Assembly (NCBI GenBank): GCA_017306015.1
Contig: JAFKJK010000008.1
Coordinates: 124,001-188,000 of the forward strand
DNA length: 64,000 nt
Direction of reading: 5' to 3'
Source of the DNA: Propionibacteriaceae bacterium
GTDB lineage: Bacteria > Actinomycetota > Actinomycetes > Propionibacteriales > Propionibacteriaceae
A model generated the notes under the pieces. It saw only the letters and a list, made by a program, of their open reading frames with translations. It was not told the DNA's origin and made no database searches. Both the position numbers and the translations under genes were made by a program. Below, in pieces: positions 1 to 10,157 of the stretch; the first letter of the stretch is position 1, and each line of letters starts with the position of its first letter.

Positions 1-1
1 C

Positions 2-1147
<1,146 letters not shown>

Positions 1148-1163
1148 TAACCCCGCCCCGTCC

Positions 1164-1219
1164 GCCGACTTGTCAGAGTCCCAGCTGGTCATCGCCGGCC
1201 GGGAACCTGACAAGTCGGC
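1164..1219. promoter_or_regulatory. 13-bp perfect inverted repeat upstream of nagB
   Basis: GCCGACTTGTCAG (1164-1176) is repeated exactly in inverse at 1207-1219, with a 30-base spacer, in the gap between the EIIC gene and nagB. It could be a paired operator for an amino-sugar regulator or a transcript hairpin after the transporter. No T-run follows. I see no match to the DasR consensus TGGTCTAGACCA. Confidence 0.55.
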
Positions 1220-1263
1220 AAGGATGGGGACCATGAGCCGGTCCGACCGGCTGAGAGGAAGCA

Positions 1264-2055
1264 ATGGAAGTCATCATCTGTCCCAGTGCCCAGCGTGTCG
1301 GCGAGGTCGCCGCTGTCAAGGCCGCCCGGATCGCCGCTCCGATCGGCCCGAGGGTCGTCCTCGGCGTGGCCACCGGCTCGTCGCCGGTCCAGACCTTCGC
1401 CGAGTTGGCCCGGCTGGCCGAGGCCGGCGAACTCGACCTCTCCGAGGCGTCGGCCTTCGCACTGGACGAGTACGTCGGAATAGCGGAGGGACATCCGGAG
1501 AGCTATCACGAGATCATCCGCAAGACCGTCACCGAGCCGATGCACCTCGATCCGTCCCGGGTGCACGTGCCGGACGGCTTCGCGGCCGACCTCGCCGCCG
1601 CCTGCCAGGAGTACGAGGACGCGATCAAGGCCGTCGGCGGCGTGGACATCCAGTTCCTCGGGGTCGGCTCGAACGGCCACATCGGCTTCAACGAACCCAC
1701 CTCGTCGCTGTCGTCGCGGACCCGGATCAAGACCCTCGCGGCCCGCACCCGGGCCGACAACGCCCGGTTCTTCGACTCGATCGACGACGTGCCGCGGCAC
1801 TGCCTCACCCAGGGCCTGGGCACGATCATGGACGCGCGGAACGTGATCCTCGTGGCGACCGGCGGCACCAAGGCGCACGCCATCGCGCAGGTCGTGGAGG
1901 GCCCGGTGACCTCGATGTATCCGGGATCGGTGCTGCAGTTCCACCCCCACGCCACGATCGTGGTCGACGAGGACGCGGCGGCCGAGCTGTCCCTGGCCGA
2001 CTACTACCGCGAGACCTACGCCAACCTTCCGGACTGGCAGCGGCTGGACGTGTGA
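1264..2055 (+). CDS. nagB: glucosamine-6-phosphate deaminase
   Basis: NagB converts glucosamine 6-phosphate to fructose 6-phosphate and ammonia in the cytoplasm, feeding amino sugars into glycolysis. At 263 residues it has normal family length. It shows the phosphate-binding ATGSSP segment, the LDEY segment with the catalytic Asp, and GVGSNGHIGFNEP with the catalytic His and Glu. The E. coli Asp in this last motif is Asn here, as I recall for Gram-positive NagB proteins. The ATG follows AGAGGAAG at a good distance. The stop overlaps the nagA start, so the two genes are translationally coupled. Confidence 0.95.
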   Translation: MEVIICPSAQRVGEVAAVKAARIAAPIGPRVVLGVATGSSPVQTFAELARLAEAGELDLSEASAFALDEYVGIAEGHPESYHEIIRKTVTEPMHLDPSRVHVPDGFAADLAAACQEYEDAIKAVGGVDIQFLGVGSNGHIGFNEPTSSLSSRTRIKTLAARTRADNARFFDSIDDVPRHCLTQGLGTIMDARNVILVATGGTKAHAIAQVVEGPVTSMYPGSVLQFHPHATIVVDEDAAAELSLADYYRETYANLPDWQRLDV

Positions 2056-3179
2056 TGATCCTCACCGCTGACCAACTCCTCCTCCCCGACACGGAAGCCC
2101 TTGTCCGGGGCTTCATCGAGATCGACGGCGAACGGATCGTCGCCGCCGGCGAAGGGACGCCCCCGCGTCCGGCCGACGAGCACCTCGGGGGGACGGTGGT
2201 CCCCGGCTACGTCGACGTCCACAGCCACGGCGGCGGCGGCGCGTCCTTCGTCACCGAGGACCCGGACGTCGCCCGCCAGGCACTCGCGGCCCACCGGCGG
2301 CTCGGCGTGACCACGATGGTGGCCTCGCTCGTGACCGGCACAGTGCCGGATCTGAAGCGCCAGGTTGCCTGCCTGGCCGGCCTGGTCGAAGCGGGGGAGC
2401 TCGCGGGGATCCACCTCGAGGGTCCGTGGCTGGCGTTGAAGTACAAGGGGGCGCACCCTCCGCGGCTTCTCGCCGACCCGCAGCCGGCCGACGTCGCCGA
2501 ACTGCTGGACGCCGGTCGCGGCACCGTGAAGATGGTCACGATCGCGCCCGAACGGGCCGGGGCGATGGACTCGATCCGGCTGATGACCGCCCGGGGGGTG
2601 GTCGCGGCGGTCGGGCACACCGACGCGAACTTCGACATCTCCCGCGAGGCGATCGCCGCCGGGGCCACCGGTGCCACCCATCTGTTCAACGCGATGGCGC
2701 CGTTGCGCCACCGCGAGCCGGGCCCGGTACTGGCCCTGTGGGAGGACCCGCGGGTCTACCTCGAACTGATCATGGACGGGGTGCACGTGCGTCCCGAACT
2801 GGTCGCGTTCGTCGCGTCCACCGAGCCCGACCGGGTGGTGTTCGTGACCGACGCGATGGCCGCAGCGGCGTCCCAGGACGGCGACTACGTGCTCGGGGAG
2901 CTCCCGGTGGAGGTCCGCGGCGGCATCGCCCGGATCGCGGGCACCGACACCATCGCCGGCTCGACACTGACCCTCGACCGGGCCGTCCGCAACGCTGTCG
3001 CTGCCGGTGTGCCGTTCGTCCGCGCGGTGCGCTCGGCCACCCAGATCCCGGCCGACTACCTGTCGCTGCCGGACGTCGGCCGGGTGGCCCCGGGCAAGCA
3101 GGCCGACCTGGTCGTCCTCGACTCGGGGTTGACCGCGGCCAGGGTGATGCACCGCGGCGGCTGGATCTCCCGGGACTGA
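2055..3179 (+). CDS. nagA: N-acetylglucosamine-6-phosphate deacetylase
   Basis: NagA removes the acetyl group from N-acetylglucosamine 6-phosphate to give the NagB substrate. The 374-residue amidohydrolase shows the metal ligands expected of the family: DVHSHGGGG near residue 55, an HLEGPW Glu, GHTDAN, THLFNAM and the catalytic Asp in FVTDAMAA. I place the start at the ATG that overlaps the nagB stop (TGATG arrangement). The frame stays open further upstream only across nagB, with no family similarity there. With the upstream EIIC gene it forms a transport-deacetylation-deamination unit. Confidence 0.94.
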   Translation: MILTADQLLLPDTEALVRGFIEIDGERIVAAGEGTPPRPADEHLGGTVVPGYVDVHSHGGGGASFVTEDPDVARQALAAHRRLGVTTMVASLVTGTVPDLKRQVACLAGLVEAGELAGIHLEGPWLALKYKGAHPPRLLADPQPADVAELLDAGRGTVKMVTIAPERAGAMDSIRLMTARGVVAAVGHTDANFDISREAIAAGATGATHLFNAMAPLRHREPGPVLALWEDPRVYLELIMDGVHVRPELVAFVASTEPDRVVFVTDAMAAAASQDGDYVLGELPVEVRGGIARIAGTDTIAGSTLTLDRAVRNAVAAGVPFVRAVRSATQIPADYLSLPDVGRVAPGKQADLVVLDSGLTAARVMHRGGWISRD

Positions 3180-3193
3180 GCGGGCGCCGGCCC

Positions 3194-3199
3194 TAGGCT
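3194..3199 (+). promoter_or_regulatory. leaderless promoter -10 (TAGGCT)
   Basis: TAGGCT is followed after 6 bases by the GTG start of the CPBP protease gene. This is the spacing seen repeatedly in this window for transcripts that begin at the start codon. Confidence 0.6.
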
Positions 3200-3205
3200 G
3201 GGCGG

Positions 3206-4147
3206 GTGCTCGACTCGCTGAAATCCGTCCGCTGGCTGCGGGTGGCGCTGTTCTACGGCCTGGCGCTGGGCTGGGCCTGCCTGGTCACCGCCGGGCTCTA
3301 CCTGGTCCGCCAGCGCGACCTCAGTTCGACCGGCGTCACGACGCTCGCCCAGGTGGTCCTCGCCGTGCTCTACATGCCCGCACCGGCAGCGGCCGCCGTC
3401 CTGATGCGACGGCTGGACCACCGACCGTTGCGGATCCGGGCGTCGTTCACCGGTGTCGGCGGCAAGCTGGCCCGCGTCGCCCCCCTCGTCGCTGCGTTCG
3501 TCGTCGTGACGATGCTCGGGATGATCGTGGCCAGCTGGCTGGCCGGCAACGTCCTCGGCATCAGCGGTGCGGGGAAGCTGGTGTTCGACGTCGACGACCT
3601 GGTCGCCAACATCCTGGTCAACCGGCCGAGCATGGACGCCCAGGCGGTGGCCGGGCTGGTCGCCGCCACCCCGCCGATGTGGGGCCTCGCCGGGATCACG
3701 GCCGTCGAGGCGATCATCGCCGCGCTGACGGTGAACGCCCTTTTCGCCTTCGGCGAGGAGTTCGGCTGGCGCGGATGGCTGGCCGACGAACTGCGTCCGC
3801 TCGGCGCGGTCCGGGCCAACCTGGTCACGGCGCTGCTGTGGGGGCTGTGGCACGCGCCGATCATCCTGCTCGGCTACAACTACGGCGGCTCTCGCCTCGG
3901 CGTGGCGTTCATGGTGGTGCTGTGCGTCCCGCTGGCCTTCGTGCTGTGGCGCGCCCGCGAACTCACCGGGACGCTGTACGCGCCGGCTGCGGTGCACGGT
4001 GCGTTCAATGCCTTCGCCGGCTTCTTCCTCCTGGTGCTGGTCGACCCCAATCCGCTGCTCGCGGCTCCCGTCGGGCTGGTCGGTGCCGGGGTGCTCGGTG
4101 TGGTCGCGGTGCTGCTGTGGCTGGTGCCGATCAAGCGGACGGGGTAG
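3206..4147 (+). CDS. CPBP family intramembrane metalloprotease
   Basis: This polytopic membrane protein of 313 residues belongs to the CAAX-protease/bacteriocin-processing (Abi) family. The family signature is visible: EEFGWRGWL (paired Glu and Arg) near residue 187, WGLWHAPI with the second-motif His, and a further HGAFNAF. These residues form the metal-dependent site within the membrane. Substrates of such proteins are rarely known, and nothing nearby identifies one here. The GTG start sits 6 bases after a TAGGCT -10 box, so the mRNA is probably leaderless. It is separated from nagA by 26 bases and appears to have its own promoter. Confidence 0.85.
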   Translation: MLDSLKSVRWLRVALFYGLALGWACLVTAGLYLVRQRDLSSTGVTTLAQVVLAVLYMPAPAAAAVLMRRLDHRPLRIRASFTGVGGKLARVAPLVAAFVVVTMLGMIVASWLAGNVLGISGAGKLVFDVDDLVANILVNRPSMDAQAVAGLVAATPPMWGLAGITAVEAIIAALTVNALFAFGEEFGWRGWLADELRPLGAVRANLVTALLWGLWHAPIILLGYNYGGSRLGVAFMVVLCVPLAFVLWRARELTGTLYAPAAVHGAFNAFAGFFLLVLVDPNPLLAAPVGLVGAGVLGVVAVLLWLVPIKRTG

Positions 4148-4274
4148 TAGGAGCACTGATGGATCCGGCGGGATTCCCTGCCCGCCGTTCAGGTTGTGTT
4201 CATCATCGGCGGTTACTCTGGACAGCGACACCGGACTCGCATAGGCCACCTGGCCGCTCCCGCTGGAGGACCTG

Positions 4275-5243
4275 ATGACTTCGACTCACGCTCGCCGCGA
4301 GTTGCGGGTCGGCCTCGTCCTGACCGCCCTGGCGGCCACGACCACCCTGCTCGCGGGCTGCGCGACCGTCAGCCCCGGCGGGACCTGGACCGGGCTGGCC
4401 CCGGCGACCCCAGCTGTCAACGGGGCGACCTTCGGCGCTCCCGAGGCCACCGCTGACGAGAGCCCGTCGGCGAGCCCGGCGAGTCCGTCCACCAGCCCGT
4501 CCCCGTCGGCCCCGACCACGCCGCCCCCACCCGTCGACCCGCTCGCCGGAGTCAGCAAGAAGACCCTGGCCGAGTTCAAACCCTGCCTGAAGAAGCGGGT
4601 TGCGCCCCGGTCGTCGGGGTCGTGTGCCCGGCTGGTGGTGACGAAGCTCAAGTCCGCCGGCTTCTACCCGTGGACGAAGACCAGCACGATCAACGTCGCG
4701 GCGGCGAACGCGATCCTCAACTACCAGCGCTCGCGCGGGCTGCAGGCCGACGGTGTGGTCGCGAAGCAGACCTGGATCGCATTGGCGACCAAGGCGCCGG
4801 CCGTCCCGAATGTGCTGCCGGACAAATGCAAGGGCAAAGGCGTGTGGCTGTGCGTCGACCAGGCGCACCGCAAGCTCACCTGGGTGAAGAACGGCAAGGT
4901 CGTCAAGACGTTCAAGGTCCGCCTCGGTGGCTACGCCTACCTGAAGAAGAAGGACGCCAAGGAAGGCAAGTGGAAGGTCTACGCGACCGCCAACGGCACC
5001 TGGAAGGTGTATGACAAGAAGGTGGACCCGCCGAGTGAGAACTACGGGTCCGGCGCGATGCCCTATTCCACGATGTTCTATCCGGACATGTACGTCCACT
5101 ACTCGCCGGGTTTCCATGCGGTCGGCTACCGCGAATCCAGCCACGGCTGCGTCAACATCGGCAAACTCGCCGACGCCAAGTGGATCTTCAAGAACACGCC
5201 TATCGGCGCGAAGGTCTACGTGTTCTCGCCGAAGGTGGCCTGA
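4275..5243 (+). CDS. L,D-transpeptidase lipoprotein with peptidoglycan-binding domain
   Basis: This 322-residue cell-wall enzyme is likely to form 3-3 crosslinks in peptidoglycan outside the membrane. It starts with a basic stretch, a hydrophobic helix and the lipobox LLAGC, so it should be a lipoprotein anchored at about Cys28. A Ser/Pro/Thr-rich linker follows. Next is a peptidoglycan-binding type 1 repeat (NYQRSRGLQADGVV, with TWIAL), and finally the YkuD catalytic domain with its His and the SHGCVN motif near residue 289, where Cys292 is the nucleophile. In the 127-bp upstream gap a TACTCT box near 4214 may be the -10. Confidence 0.92.
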   Translation: MTSTHARRELRVGLVLTALAATTTLLAGCATVSPGGTWTGLAPATPAVNGATFGAPEATADESPSASPASPSTSPSPSAPTTPPPPVDPLAGVSKKTLAEFKPCLKKRVAPRSSGSCARLVVTKLKSAGFYPWTKTSTINVAAANAILNYQRSRGLQADGVVAKQTWIALATKAPAVPNVLPDKCKGKGVWLCVDQAHRKLTWVKNGKVVKTFKVRLGGYAYLKKKDAKEGKWKVYATANGTWKVYDKKVDPPSENYGSGAMPYSTMFYPDMYVHYSPGFHAVGYRESSHGCVNIGKLADAKWIFKNTPIGAKVYVFSPKVA

Positions 5244-5556
5244 CCTCCGCCCCACCCGGTAGCGCTCAGCCCGGTGGTCTCGGTACCACTTCGAGCCGCT
5301 GAGCACAGGTGTCTCTTCTTCCCCGGGTAACTCCTCACCCGGGTCAGATCTGCGCCGGCGCCCGCCATTGTGAATATCCGGTGTCCGGCCAAGAATTCAT
5401 CTTGATCCTCGTGCCAGTTCTGAGCCGGAGTGGCGTGGGACGGACGCCGCCCACACGCCTCGGGGTGGATCCCGGCGGGCACTCTCCGCGGATCGCATCA
5501 ATGCCCATGAGCCGGGGTGCGCGGAGACCCACCCTGGACGAGGAGGTGCACCACAC
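5244..5556. other. 313-bp intergenic region with a small inverted repeat
   Basis: I see no gene here. It contains CCCGGGT (5322-5328) repeated inversely at 5337-5343 with 8 bases between, and a GTGGT/ACCAC pair near 5275-5288. Either could be a weak hairpin after the transpeptidase gene or an operator for the aquaporin gene. The aquaporin ribosome site GAGGAGG lies near 5539-5545. Confidence 0.4.
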
Positions 5557-6537
5557 ATGAGTGACACGACGACTTCCACGCGGGCGGTGAAGCGTGACCC
5601 GGTCCGCAACGGGAGCGGGCTCAAACAGCTCGGTGGTCTGTGGGGAGAACTGCTTGCCGAATTCCTCGGCACGTTTGTGCTGATCAGCTTCGGCGACGGC
5701 GTGGTGGCGATGGCCGTCGCCGCGCTCCCCGGATCGGGACGGGCCGCGACCTCGACCACGATCTTCGCAGCCGCCGGTGACTGGCTGCTGATCACCTGGG
5801 GGTGGGCGATGGCGGTGACCATGGGGGTCTACGTCGCCGGCGGCGTCAGCGGTGCCCACATCAATCCCGCCGTCACGCTCGCCCTCGCGGTGCGGCGCAA
5901 GTTCGAATGGTCCAAGGTTGTCCCGTACTGGATCGCCCAGGTCGTGGGCGCCTTCGTCGGGGCGGCCCTGGTCTACCTCGTCTACTTCAACGCGATCGAC
6001 GCCTTCAACGTCGCATCGAAGACCACGAGGACGGCGCCCGGCGGCCTGGCGACCTATTCGATCTTCGCGACCTTCCCCGCGCCGTACTTCGGCGGCAACA
6101 GCGTCGGCCCGCTGATCGACCAGATCGTCGGCACCGCCTTCCTGCTGATGCTGATCATGGCCATCGGTGACCTCCGGAACACCGCCGTCAAGGCCAACCT
6201 CGGGCCGCTGATGGTCGGCTTCGCCGTCGCCGCGATCGGGATGTCGTTCGGCGCCAACGCCGGGTACGCGATCAACCCCGCCCGCGACTTCGGGCCGCGC
6301 CTGTTCGCCTGGATGGCCGGTTGGGGACCGACGGCCCTGCCGGGAACGATCCCGGGGCAGTTCAGCTGGTACTTCTGGGTGCCGATCGTCGGTCCGCTGA
6401 TCGGCGGCGTCATCGGCGTGCTGCTCTACGACTGGTTCATCGGCAACGTGCTGAACGCCCGTGCCCAACTCGCCGAGGTTCCCGAGGTGGGCCGGCTGCC
6501 CGAGGACAATGCCCCGGGTACCGCAGCGGAGGAGTAG
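5557..6537 (+). CDS. MIP family channel, aquaglyceroporin type
   Basis: This 326-residue membrane channel lets water and probably small polyols such as glycerol cross the membrane. Both pore half-helix motifs are present: SGAHINPAVTLAL and GYAINPARDFGPRLF. The Asp after the second NPAR and the overall length point to the GlpF-like rather than the strict water-channel branch. Roughly six hydrophobic segments surround the two half-helices. A longer loop around residues 150-185 precedes the second half. GAGGAGG lies about 11 bases before the ATG. No glycerol kinase or dehydrogenase is nearby, so the substrate is inferred from the family only. Confidence 0.9.
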   Translation: MSDTTTSTRAVKRDPVRNGSGLKQLGGLWGELLAEFLGTFVLISFGDGVVAMAVAALPGSGRAATSTTIFAAAGDWLLITWGWAMAVTMGVYVAGGVSGAHINPAVTLALAVRRKFEWSKVVPYWIAQVVGAFVGAALVYLVYFNAIDAFNVASKTTRTAPGGLATYSIFATFPAPYFGGNSVGPLIDQIVGTAFLLMLIMAIGDLRNTAVKANLGPLMVGFAVAAIGMSFGANAGYAINPARDFGPRLFAWMAGWGPTALPGTIPGQFSWYFWVPIVGPLIGGVIGVLLYDWFIGNVLNARAQLAEVPEVGRLPEDNAPGTAAEE

Positions 6538-6547
6538 GACGGGCCGT

Positions 6548-7810
6548 TCAGCCCCGCCCGACGGGAGTTCCCAGGGCCTCGCGCATGGGCAGGAGTTTCG
6601 CCTCTGTCTCGGCGTACTCCTCGGTCGGGTCGGACCCGGCAACGATCCCGCAGCCCGCGTAGATCGTGATGGTCCGCGGGTCGTCCGGGTGCAGCCGGCC
6701 AGACCGCAGCGCGATGGCGAACTCCCCGTCGCCGCGGGTGTCCAGCCAGCCGACCGGGCCGGAGTAGCGGCCCCGGTCGAGGTTCTCCAGCTCGGCGATC
6801 GCTGCCCGGGCCGGGCCGGTCGGCGTCCCGCACACGGCCGCGGTCGGGTGCAGCTCGGCGGCCAGCTTCAGGGCCGACACGCCCGGGGCGGCGACGCCGG
6901 TGATGTCGGACGCCAGGTGCAGCACGTTGGGCAGTTCCAGCACGTACGGTGCGTCGGGGACGTTCATGCCCGAGCAGAACGGTGCCAGCGCCCCGGCGAC
7001 GGACGCCACCGCGAGCTCGTGTTCGATGAGGTTCTTGCCGTCCCTGGCCAGGGCATGCGCGAGCTTGAGGTCGAGTTCCTCGGTGCCACCCCGCCGGATG
7101 GTTCCGGCGAGCACCCGCGACAGGGCGAGACCGCCCTCCCGTCGCAGCAGCATCTCGGGGGACGCGCCGAGCAGCCCGGCAACGTGGAAGGTCCAGCAGG
7201 ACGGATAGCGCCGGGTCAGCTCCGTCACCAGCCAGCGAGGGCTCAGCGGATCGGTGGTCTGGACGTCCTCGCCGCGAGCCAGGACGACCTTCTCCAGGCC
7301 GTTGGTCTCGATCCGCCGGACGGCGGCCGCGACGGCGTCCTGCCAGTCCGTGCGGGACAGGCTCTTGCCCACGACCTCGGCGCCGGCGGGGGCCGTCGGT
7401 GGTGGCAGTTGGGCCGGCAGCTTGGGCAGCGGCGCGCCCTCCGGATGCAGCACGGTCAGCCAGGAGCGGCCCCTGCGGTGGCCCAGCACCATCCGGGGCA
7501 CGACGACGACCGACTCCTCGGTGGTGTGGCCGGGATCGAAGACGAAGGATCCGAACGCGACCGGCCCGCTGCCGGGGTGGTCGCCGAGTTCGGTCTCGCA
7601 CTGCACCGAGGCGGCGAAATCCTGCCAGCGACTCTCCGCCTGCGCGAAGTCGACGCCGGTGAACCGGGCCACCTCACCGATGCCGACCATGCCCTGGCCG
7701 TCCCTCAGCCAGGCGGTGCCGTCGGAGCGGAAGTGGTTCGCCAGTTGCGGCGGTTCGGCCAACTCGATGGTGCGGGCCCGCCACCGCGGGCGCGCAGAGG
7801 GACGGATCAC
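6548..7810 (-). CDS. menF: isochorismate synthase (chorismate-binding family)
   Basis: This 420-residue enzyme probably turns chorismate into isochorismate, the first committed step to menaquinone. The chorismate-binding core is clear: LAGTIRRGG, HPTAAVCGTPTGPA, RYSGPVGWLD and YAGCGIVAGSDP, typical of the EntC/MenF/DhbC branch. I place the start at a GTG (7810) because a TAACCT -10 box lies 7 bases upstream on this strand; an ATG at 7870 would begin before the promoter. A siderophore role (DhbC/EntC) cannot be excluded from sequence, but the quinone-linked neighbours favour menaquinone. Its 3' end converges on the aquaporin gene 10 bases away. Confidence 0.87.
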   Translation of the reverse strand: MIRPSARPRWRARTIELAEPPQLANHFRSDGTAWLRDGQGMVGIGEVARFTGVDFAQAESRWQDFAASVQCETELGDHPGSGPVAFGSFVFDPGHTTEESVVVVPRMVLGHRRGRSWLTVLHPEGAPLPKLPAQLPPPTAPAGAEVVGKSLSRTDWQDAVAAAVRRIETNGLEKVVLARGEDVQTTDPLSPRWLVTELTRRYPSCWTFHVAGLLGASPEMLLRREGGLALSRVLAGTIRRGGTEELDLKLAHALARDGKNLIEHELAVASVAGALAPFCSGMNVPDAPYVLELPNVLHLASDITGVAAPGVSALKLAAELHPTAAVCGTPTGPARAAIAELENLDRGRYSGPVGWLDTRGDGEFAIALRSGRLHPDDPRTITIYAGCGIVAGSDPTEEYAETEAKLLPMREALGTPVGRG

Positions 7811-7817
7811 GCGCGCA

Positions 7818-7900
7818 AGGTTAGCCGCAGGGGCGGCACGCACCCGCATCGCCGTGCCCGGCGTTGCCAAATGGCCCTCGGCAGGCCAACTGCCTAGACT
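7818..7900. promoter_or_regulatory. divergent leaderless promoters between menF and the reductase gene
   Basis: On the minus strand TAACCT (7818-7823) lies 7 bases from the GTG of the isochorismate synthase gene. On the plus strand TAGACT (7895-7900) lies 7 bases from the GTG of the reductase gene. Both transcripts look leaderless, and they share about 85 bp of control DNA. Confidence 0.6.
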
Positions 7901-7907
7901 TGGCCGA

Positions 7908-9176
7908 GTGCCAACACTCCGAACCGACGCCGACGTTGTCGTGGTCGGGGCAGGCCCCGGGGGATCGACGGCCGCCGCCTATCTCGCCGCTCGCGGACTC
8001 GACGTCGTCCTGCTCGAGAAGGCGAGCTTCCCCAGAGAGAAGGTGTGCGGGGACGGGCTCACCCCACGCGCGGTCAAGCAGCTGATCAAGCTGGGCATCG
8101 ACGTCAGCCCCGAGGCCGGCTGGGTGCGCAACAAGGGCCTGCGGGTCTACGGCGGACGCACCGAGCCGTTCGAGCTGCCCTGGCCGGAGCTGGCCGAGTT
8201 CCCGCCGTACGGGCTGGTCCGGGCGAGGTCGGAGTTCGACAAGCTGCTCGCCGACCACGCGGTCGCGGCCGGAGCGAAGCTGCACGAGCAGACCACCGTG
8301 GACGCACCGATCATCGACGACGCGTCCGGACGGATCGTGGGCGTCACTGCGAGGGACGGACGCAGCTTCCACGCCCCGGTCGTCGTCGCGGCGGACGGGA
8401 ACTCGTCCCGGCTGGCGCTGGGAATGGGGCTGGCCAAGCGCACCGACCGGCCGATGGGAGTGGCGGTCCGGGCCTACTTCACGTCCCCCCGGACGAACGA
8501 CGACTACATGGAGTCCTGGCTGGAGCTGTGGGACGGCAAGCCCGGGGCATCGAACCTGTTGCCCGGGTACGGCTGGGTCTTCGGGATGGGGGACGGCACC
8601 GTCAACGTGGGCCTCGGCACCGTCTCGTCGTCGGCCGAGCCCACGAAGCAGAACTACCGGGACCTGTTCCACCGCTGGCTGGCCGCCACCCCGCCGGAGT
8701 GGGGGTTCACCGAGGCCAACCGGGTGGGCCCGACGCTGGGTGCCGCCCTGCCGATGTGCTTCAACCGCCAGCCCGCGTACAGCCGCGGCCTGCTGCTCGT
8801 CGGGGACGCCGGCGGCATGGTGTCCCCGTTCAACGGGGAGGGGATCTCGTACGCCATGGAGGCGGCGGAGATGGCGGCCGACGCGATCGCGGACGCACAC
8901 TTCCGCGGCTTCGGCAGCCGCAGCGCCGAGCACGCCCTCGACGGCTACGTCAGCCAGCTGCGCAGCGAGCTCGGTGGGTACTTCAGGCTAGGGCAGGTGT
9001 TCGTGTCGCTCATCGAACACCCGCAGATCATGCACATCTGTACCCGGTACGGTCTACCGAGACCCACGCTGATGCGCTTCACCATGAAGCTCCTCGCGCA
9101 CCTGTACGACACGCGGCGGGGTGATTGGATGGACATGGTGATCCACAGCCTGACAAAGATGGCACCCTCAGCATGA
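7908..9176 (+). CDS. menJ: geranylgeranyl reductase family FAD enzyme (menaquinone reductase-like)
   Basis: This 422-residue flavoprotein resembles the geranylgeranyl reductase family, whose actinobacterial members include MenJ, which saturates one isoprene unit of menaquinone. It begins with a Rossmann FAD-binding motif VVVGAGPGGSTAAAYL, then the family marker CGDGLTPRA near residue 50. A second FAD contact GDAGGMVSPFNGEGI lies near residue 303. The GTG start is set by a leaderless -10 box 7 bases upstream. Its place between isochorismate synthase and the nuo operon fits a quinone-modifying role, but the lipid substrate (quinone or membrane ether lipid) is inferred. Confidence 0.8.
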   Translation: MPTLRTDADVVVVGAGPGGSTAAAYLAARGLDVVLLEKASFPREKVCGDGLTPRAVKQLIKLGIDVSPEAGWVRNKGLRVYGGRTEPFELPWPELAEFPPYGLVRARSEFDKLLADHAVAAGAKLHEQTTVDAPIIDDASGRIVGVTARDGRSFHAPVVVAADGNSSRLALGMGLAKRTDRPMGVAVRAYFTSPRTNDDYMESWLELWDGKPGASNLLPGYGWVFGMGDGTVNVGLGTVSSSAEPTKQNYRDLFHRWLAATPPEWGFTEANRVGPTLGAALPMCFNRQPAYSRGLLLVGDAGGMVSPFNGEGISYAMEAAEMAADAIADAHFRGFGSRSAEHALDGYVSQLRSELGGYFRLGQVFVSLIEHPQIMHICTRYGLPRPTLMRFTMKLLAHLYDTRRGDWMDMVIHSLTKMAPSA

Positions 9177-9219
9177 GGACACCGACGCGACCGCTGTTCA
9201 CGAAGGGATGCGACCCCAG

Positions 9220-9579
9220 ATGAGCCCTTACCTGCCGATCCTCGGGATCATGGTCCTGGCCGGTGCCTTCCTCGTCATCTCCATCGCGCTCAGCGCGGTG
9301 ACCGGGCCCCGGCGCTGGAACCGGCGCAAGTACGACTCCTACGAGTGCGGCATCGACCCGACGCCGCAGCCTGTCGGCGGTGGCCGGTTCTCGATCAAGT
9401 TCTACCTGATCGCGATGCTCTTCATCGTGTTCGACATCGAAACCATCTTCCTCTACCCGTGGGCGGTCACCTTCAACCAGCTGGGCCTGTTCGCCCTTGT
9501 CGAGATGGTGTTGTTCATGGTTACGGTGTTCATCGCGTACGCCTACGTCTGGCGTCGCGGTGGCCTGGAGTGGGACTGA
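9220..9579 (+). CDS. nuoA: NADH-quinone oxidoreductase subunit A
   Basis: NuoA is a small membrane subunit of complex I near the quinone channel. The 119-residue protein has the family pattern: three hydrophobic helices, a conserved loop [11 protein letters not shown], and [11 protein letters not shown] at the start of the second helix. I choose the second of two possible ATGs (9220) because GAAGGGA lies about 12 bases before it and directly abuts the first ATG (9208), which would add four residues. It is the first gene of the 14-gene nuo operon. Confidence 0.95.
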   Translation: MSPYLPILGIMVLAGAFLVISIALSAVTGPRRWNRRKYDSYECGIDPTPQPVGGGRFSIKFYLIAMLFIVFDIETIFLYPWAVTFNQLGLFALVEMVLFMVTVFIAYAYVWRRGGLEWD

Positions 9580-9599
9580 GAGCGGGGAGGCTGACCGAC

Positions 9600-10157
9600 A
9601 TGGGCATTGAGGACAAGATCCCCCAGGGCGTGGTGCTGACCACCGTGGAAGGCATCTTCGGCTGGATGCGGCAGGCGTCCTTCTGGCCGGCGACGTTCGG
9701 GCTGGCCTGCTGTGCGATCGAGATGATGGCCTACGGCACTCCGCGGTTCGACGCCGGACGCTGGGGCCAGGAGGTGTTCCGGGCCTCTCCCCGGCAGGCG
9801 GACCTGATGATCATCTCCGGCCGGGTCAGCCAGAAGATGGCCCCGGTGCTGCGGCAGGTGTACGACCAGATGCCGGAGCCCAAGTGGGTGATGGCGATGG
9901 GGGTCTGCGCCTCCAGCGGCGGCATGTTCAACAACTACGCCATCATCCAGGGTGGCGACCACATCGTGCCGGTGGACATCTACGTCCCCGGCTGCCCGCC
10001 GCGGCCCGACATGCTGATCGACGCGATGTGGAAGCTGCGCAAGCAGATCGTGGCCAAGCGCCCGATCGGGGCGCACGCCGAGGCGTTGGCCGCCGAGGCG
10101 GAGCAGGCGGCCCTGGTCGCGCCCACCACGGCGGAGATGAAGGGCCTGATGCGATGA
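9600..10157 (+). CDS. nuoB: NADH-quinone oxidoreductase subunit B
   Basis: NuoB carries iron-sulfur cluster N2, the last electron donor to the quinone. The 185-residue sequence shows the paired Cys in LACCAIEMM near residue 38, a Cys in [13 protein letters not shown] and the final Cys in [15 protein letters not shown] ribosome site precedes the ATG. A 40-residue Ala/Glu-rich tail follows the conserved core, a common actinobacterial feature. The last bases overlap the start of nuoC. Confidence 0.96.
   Translation: MGIEDKIPQGVVLTTVEGIFGWMRQASFWPATFGLACCAIEMMAYGTPRFDAGRWGQEVFRASPRQADLMIISGRVSQKMAPVLRQVYDQMPEPKWVMAMGVCASSGGMFNNYAIIQGGDHIVPVDIYVPGCPPRPDMLIDAMWKLRKQIVAKRPIGAHAEALAAEAEQAALVAPTTAEMKGLMR

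Noticed and set aside
1176..1206. DasR operator in the nagB upstream region
   Set aside because: Only a TGGTC half is present (CTGGTCATC); the second half GACCA is missing.
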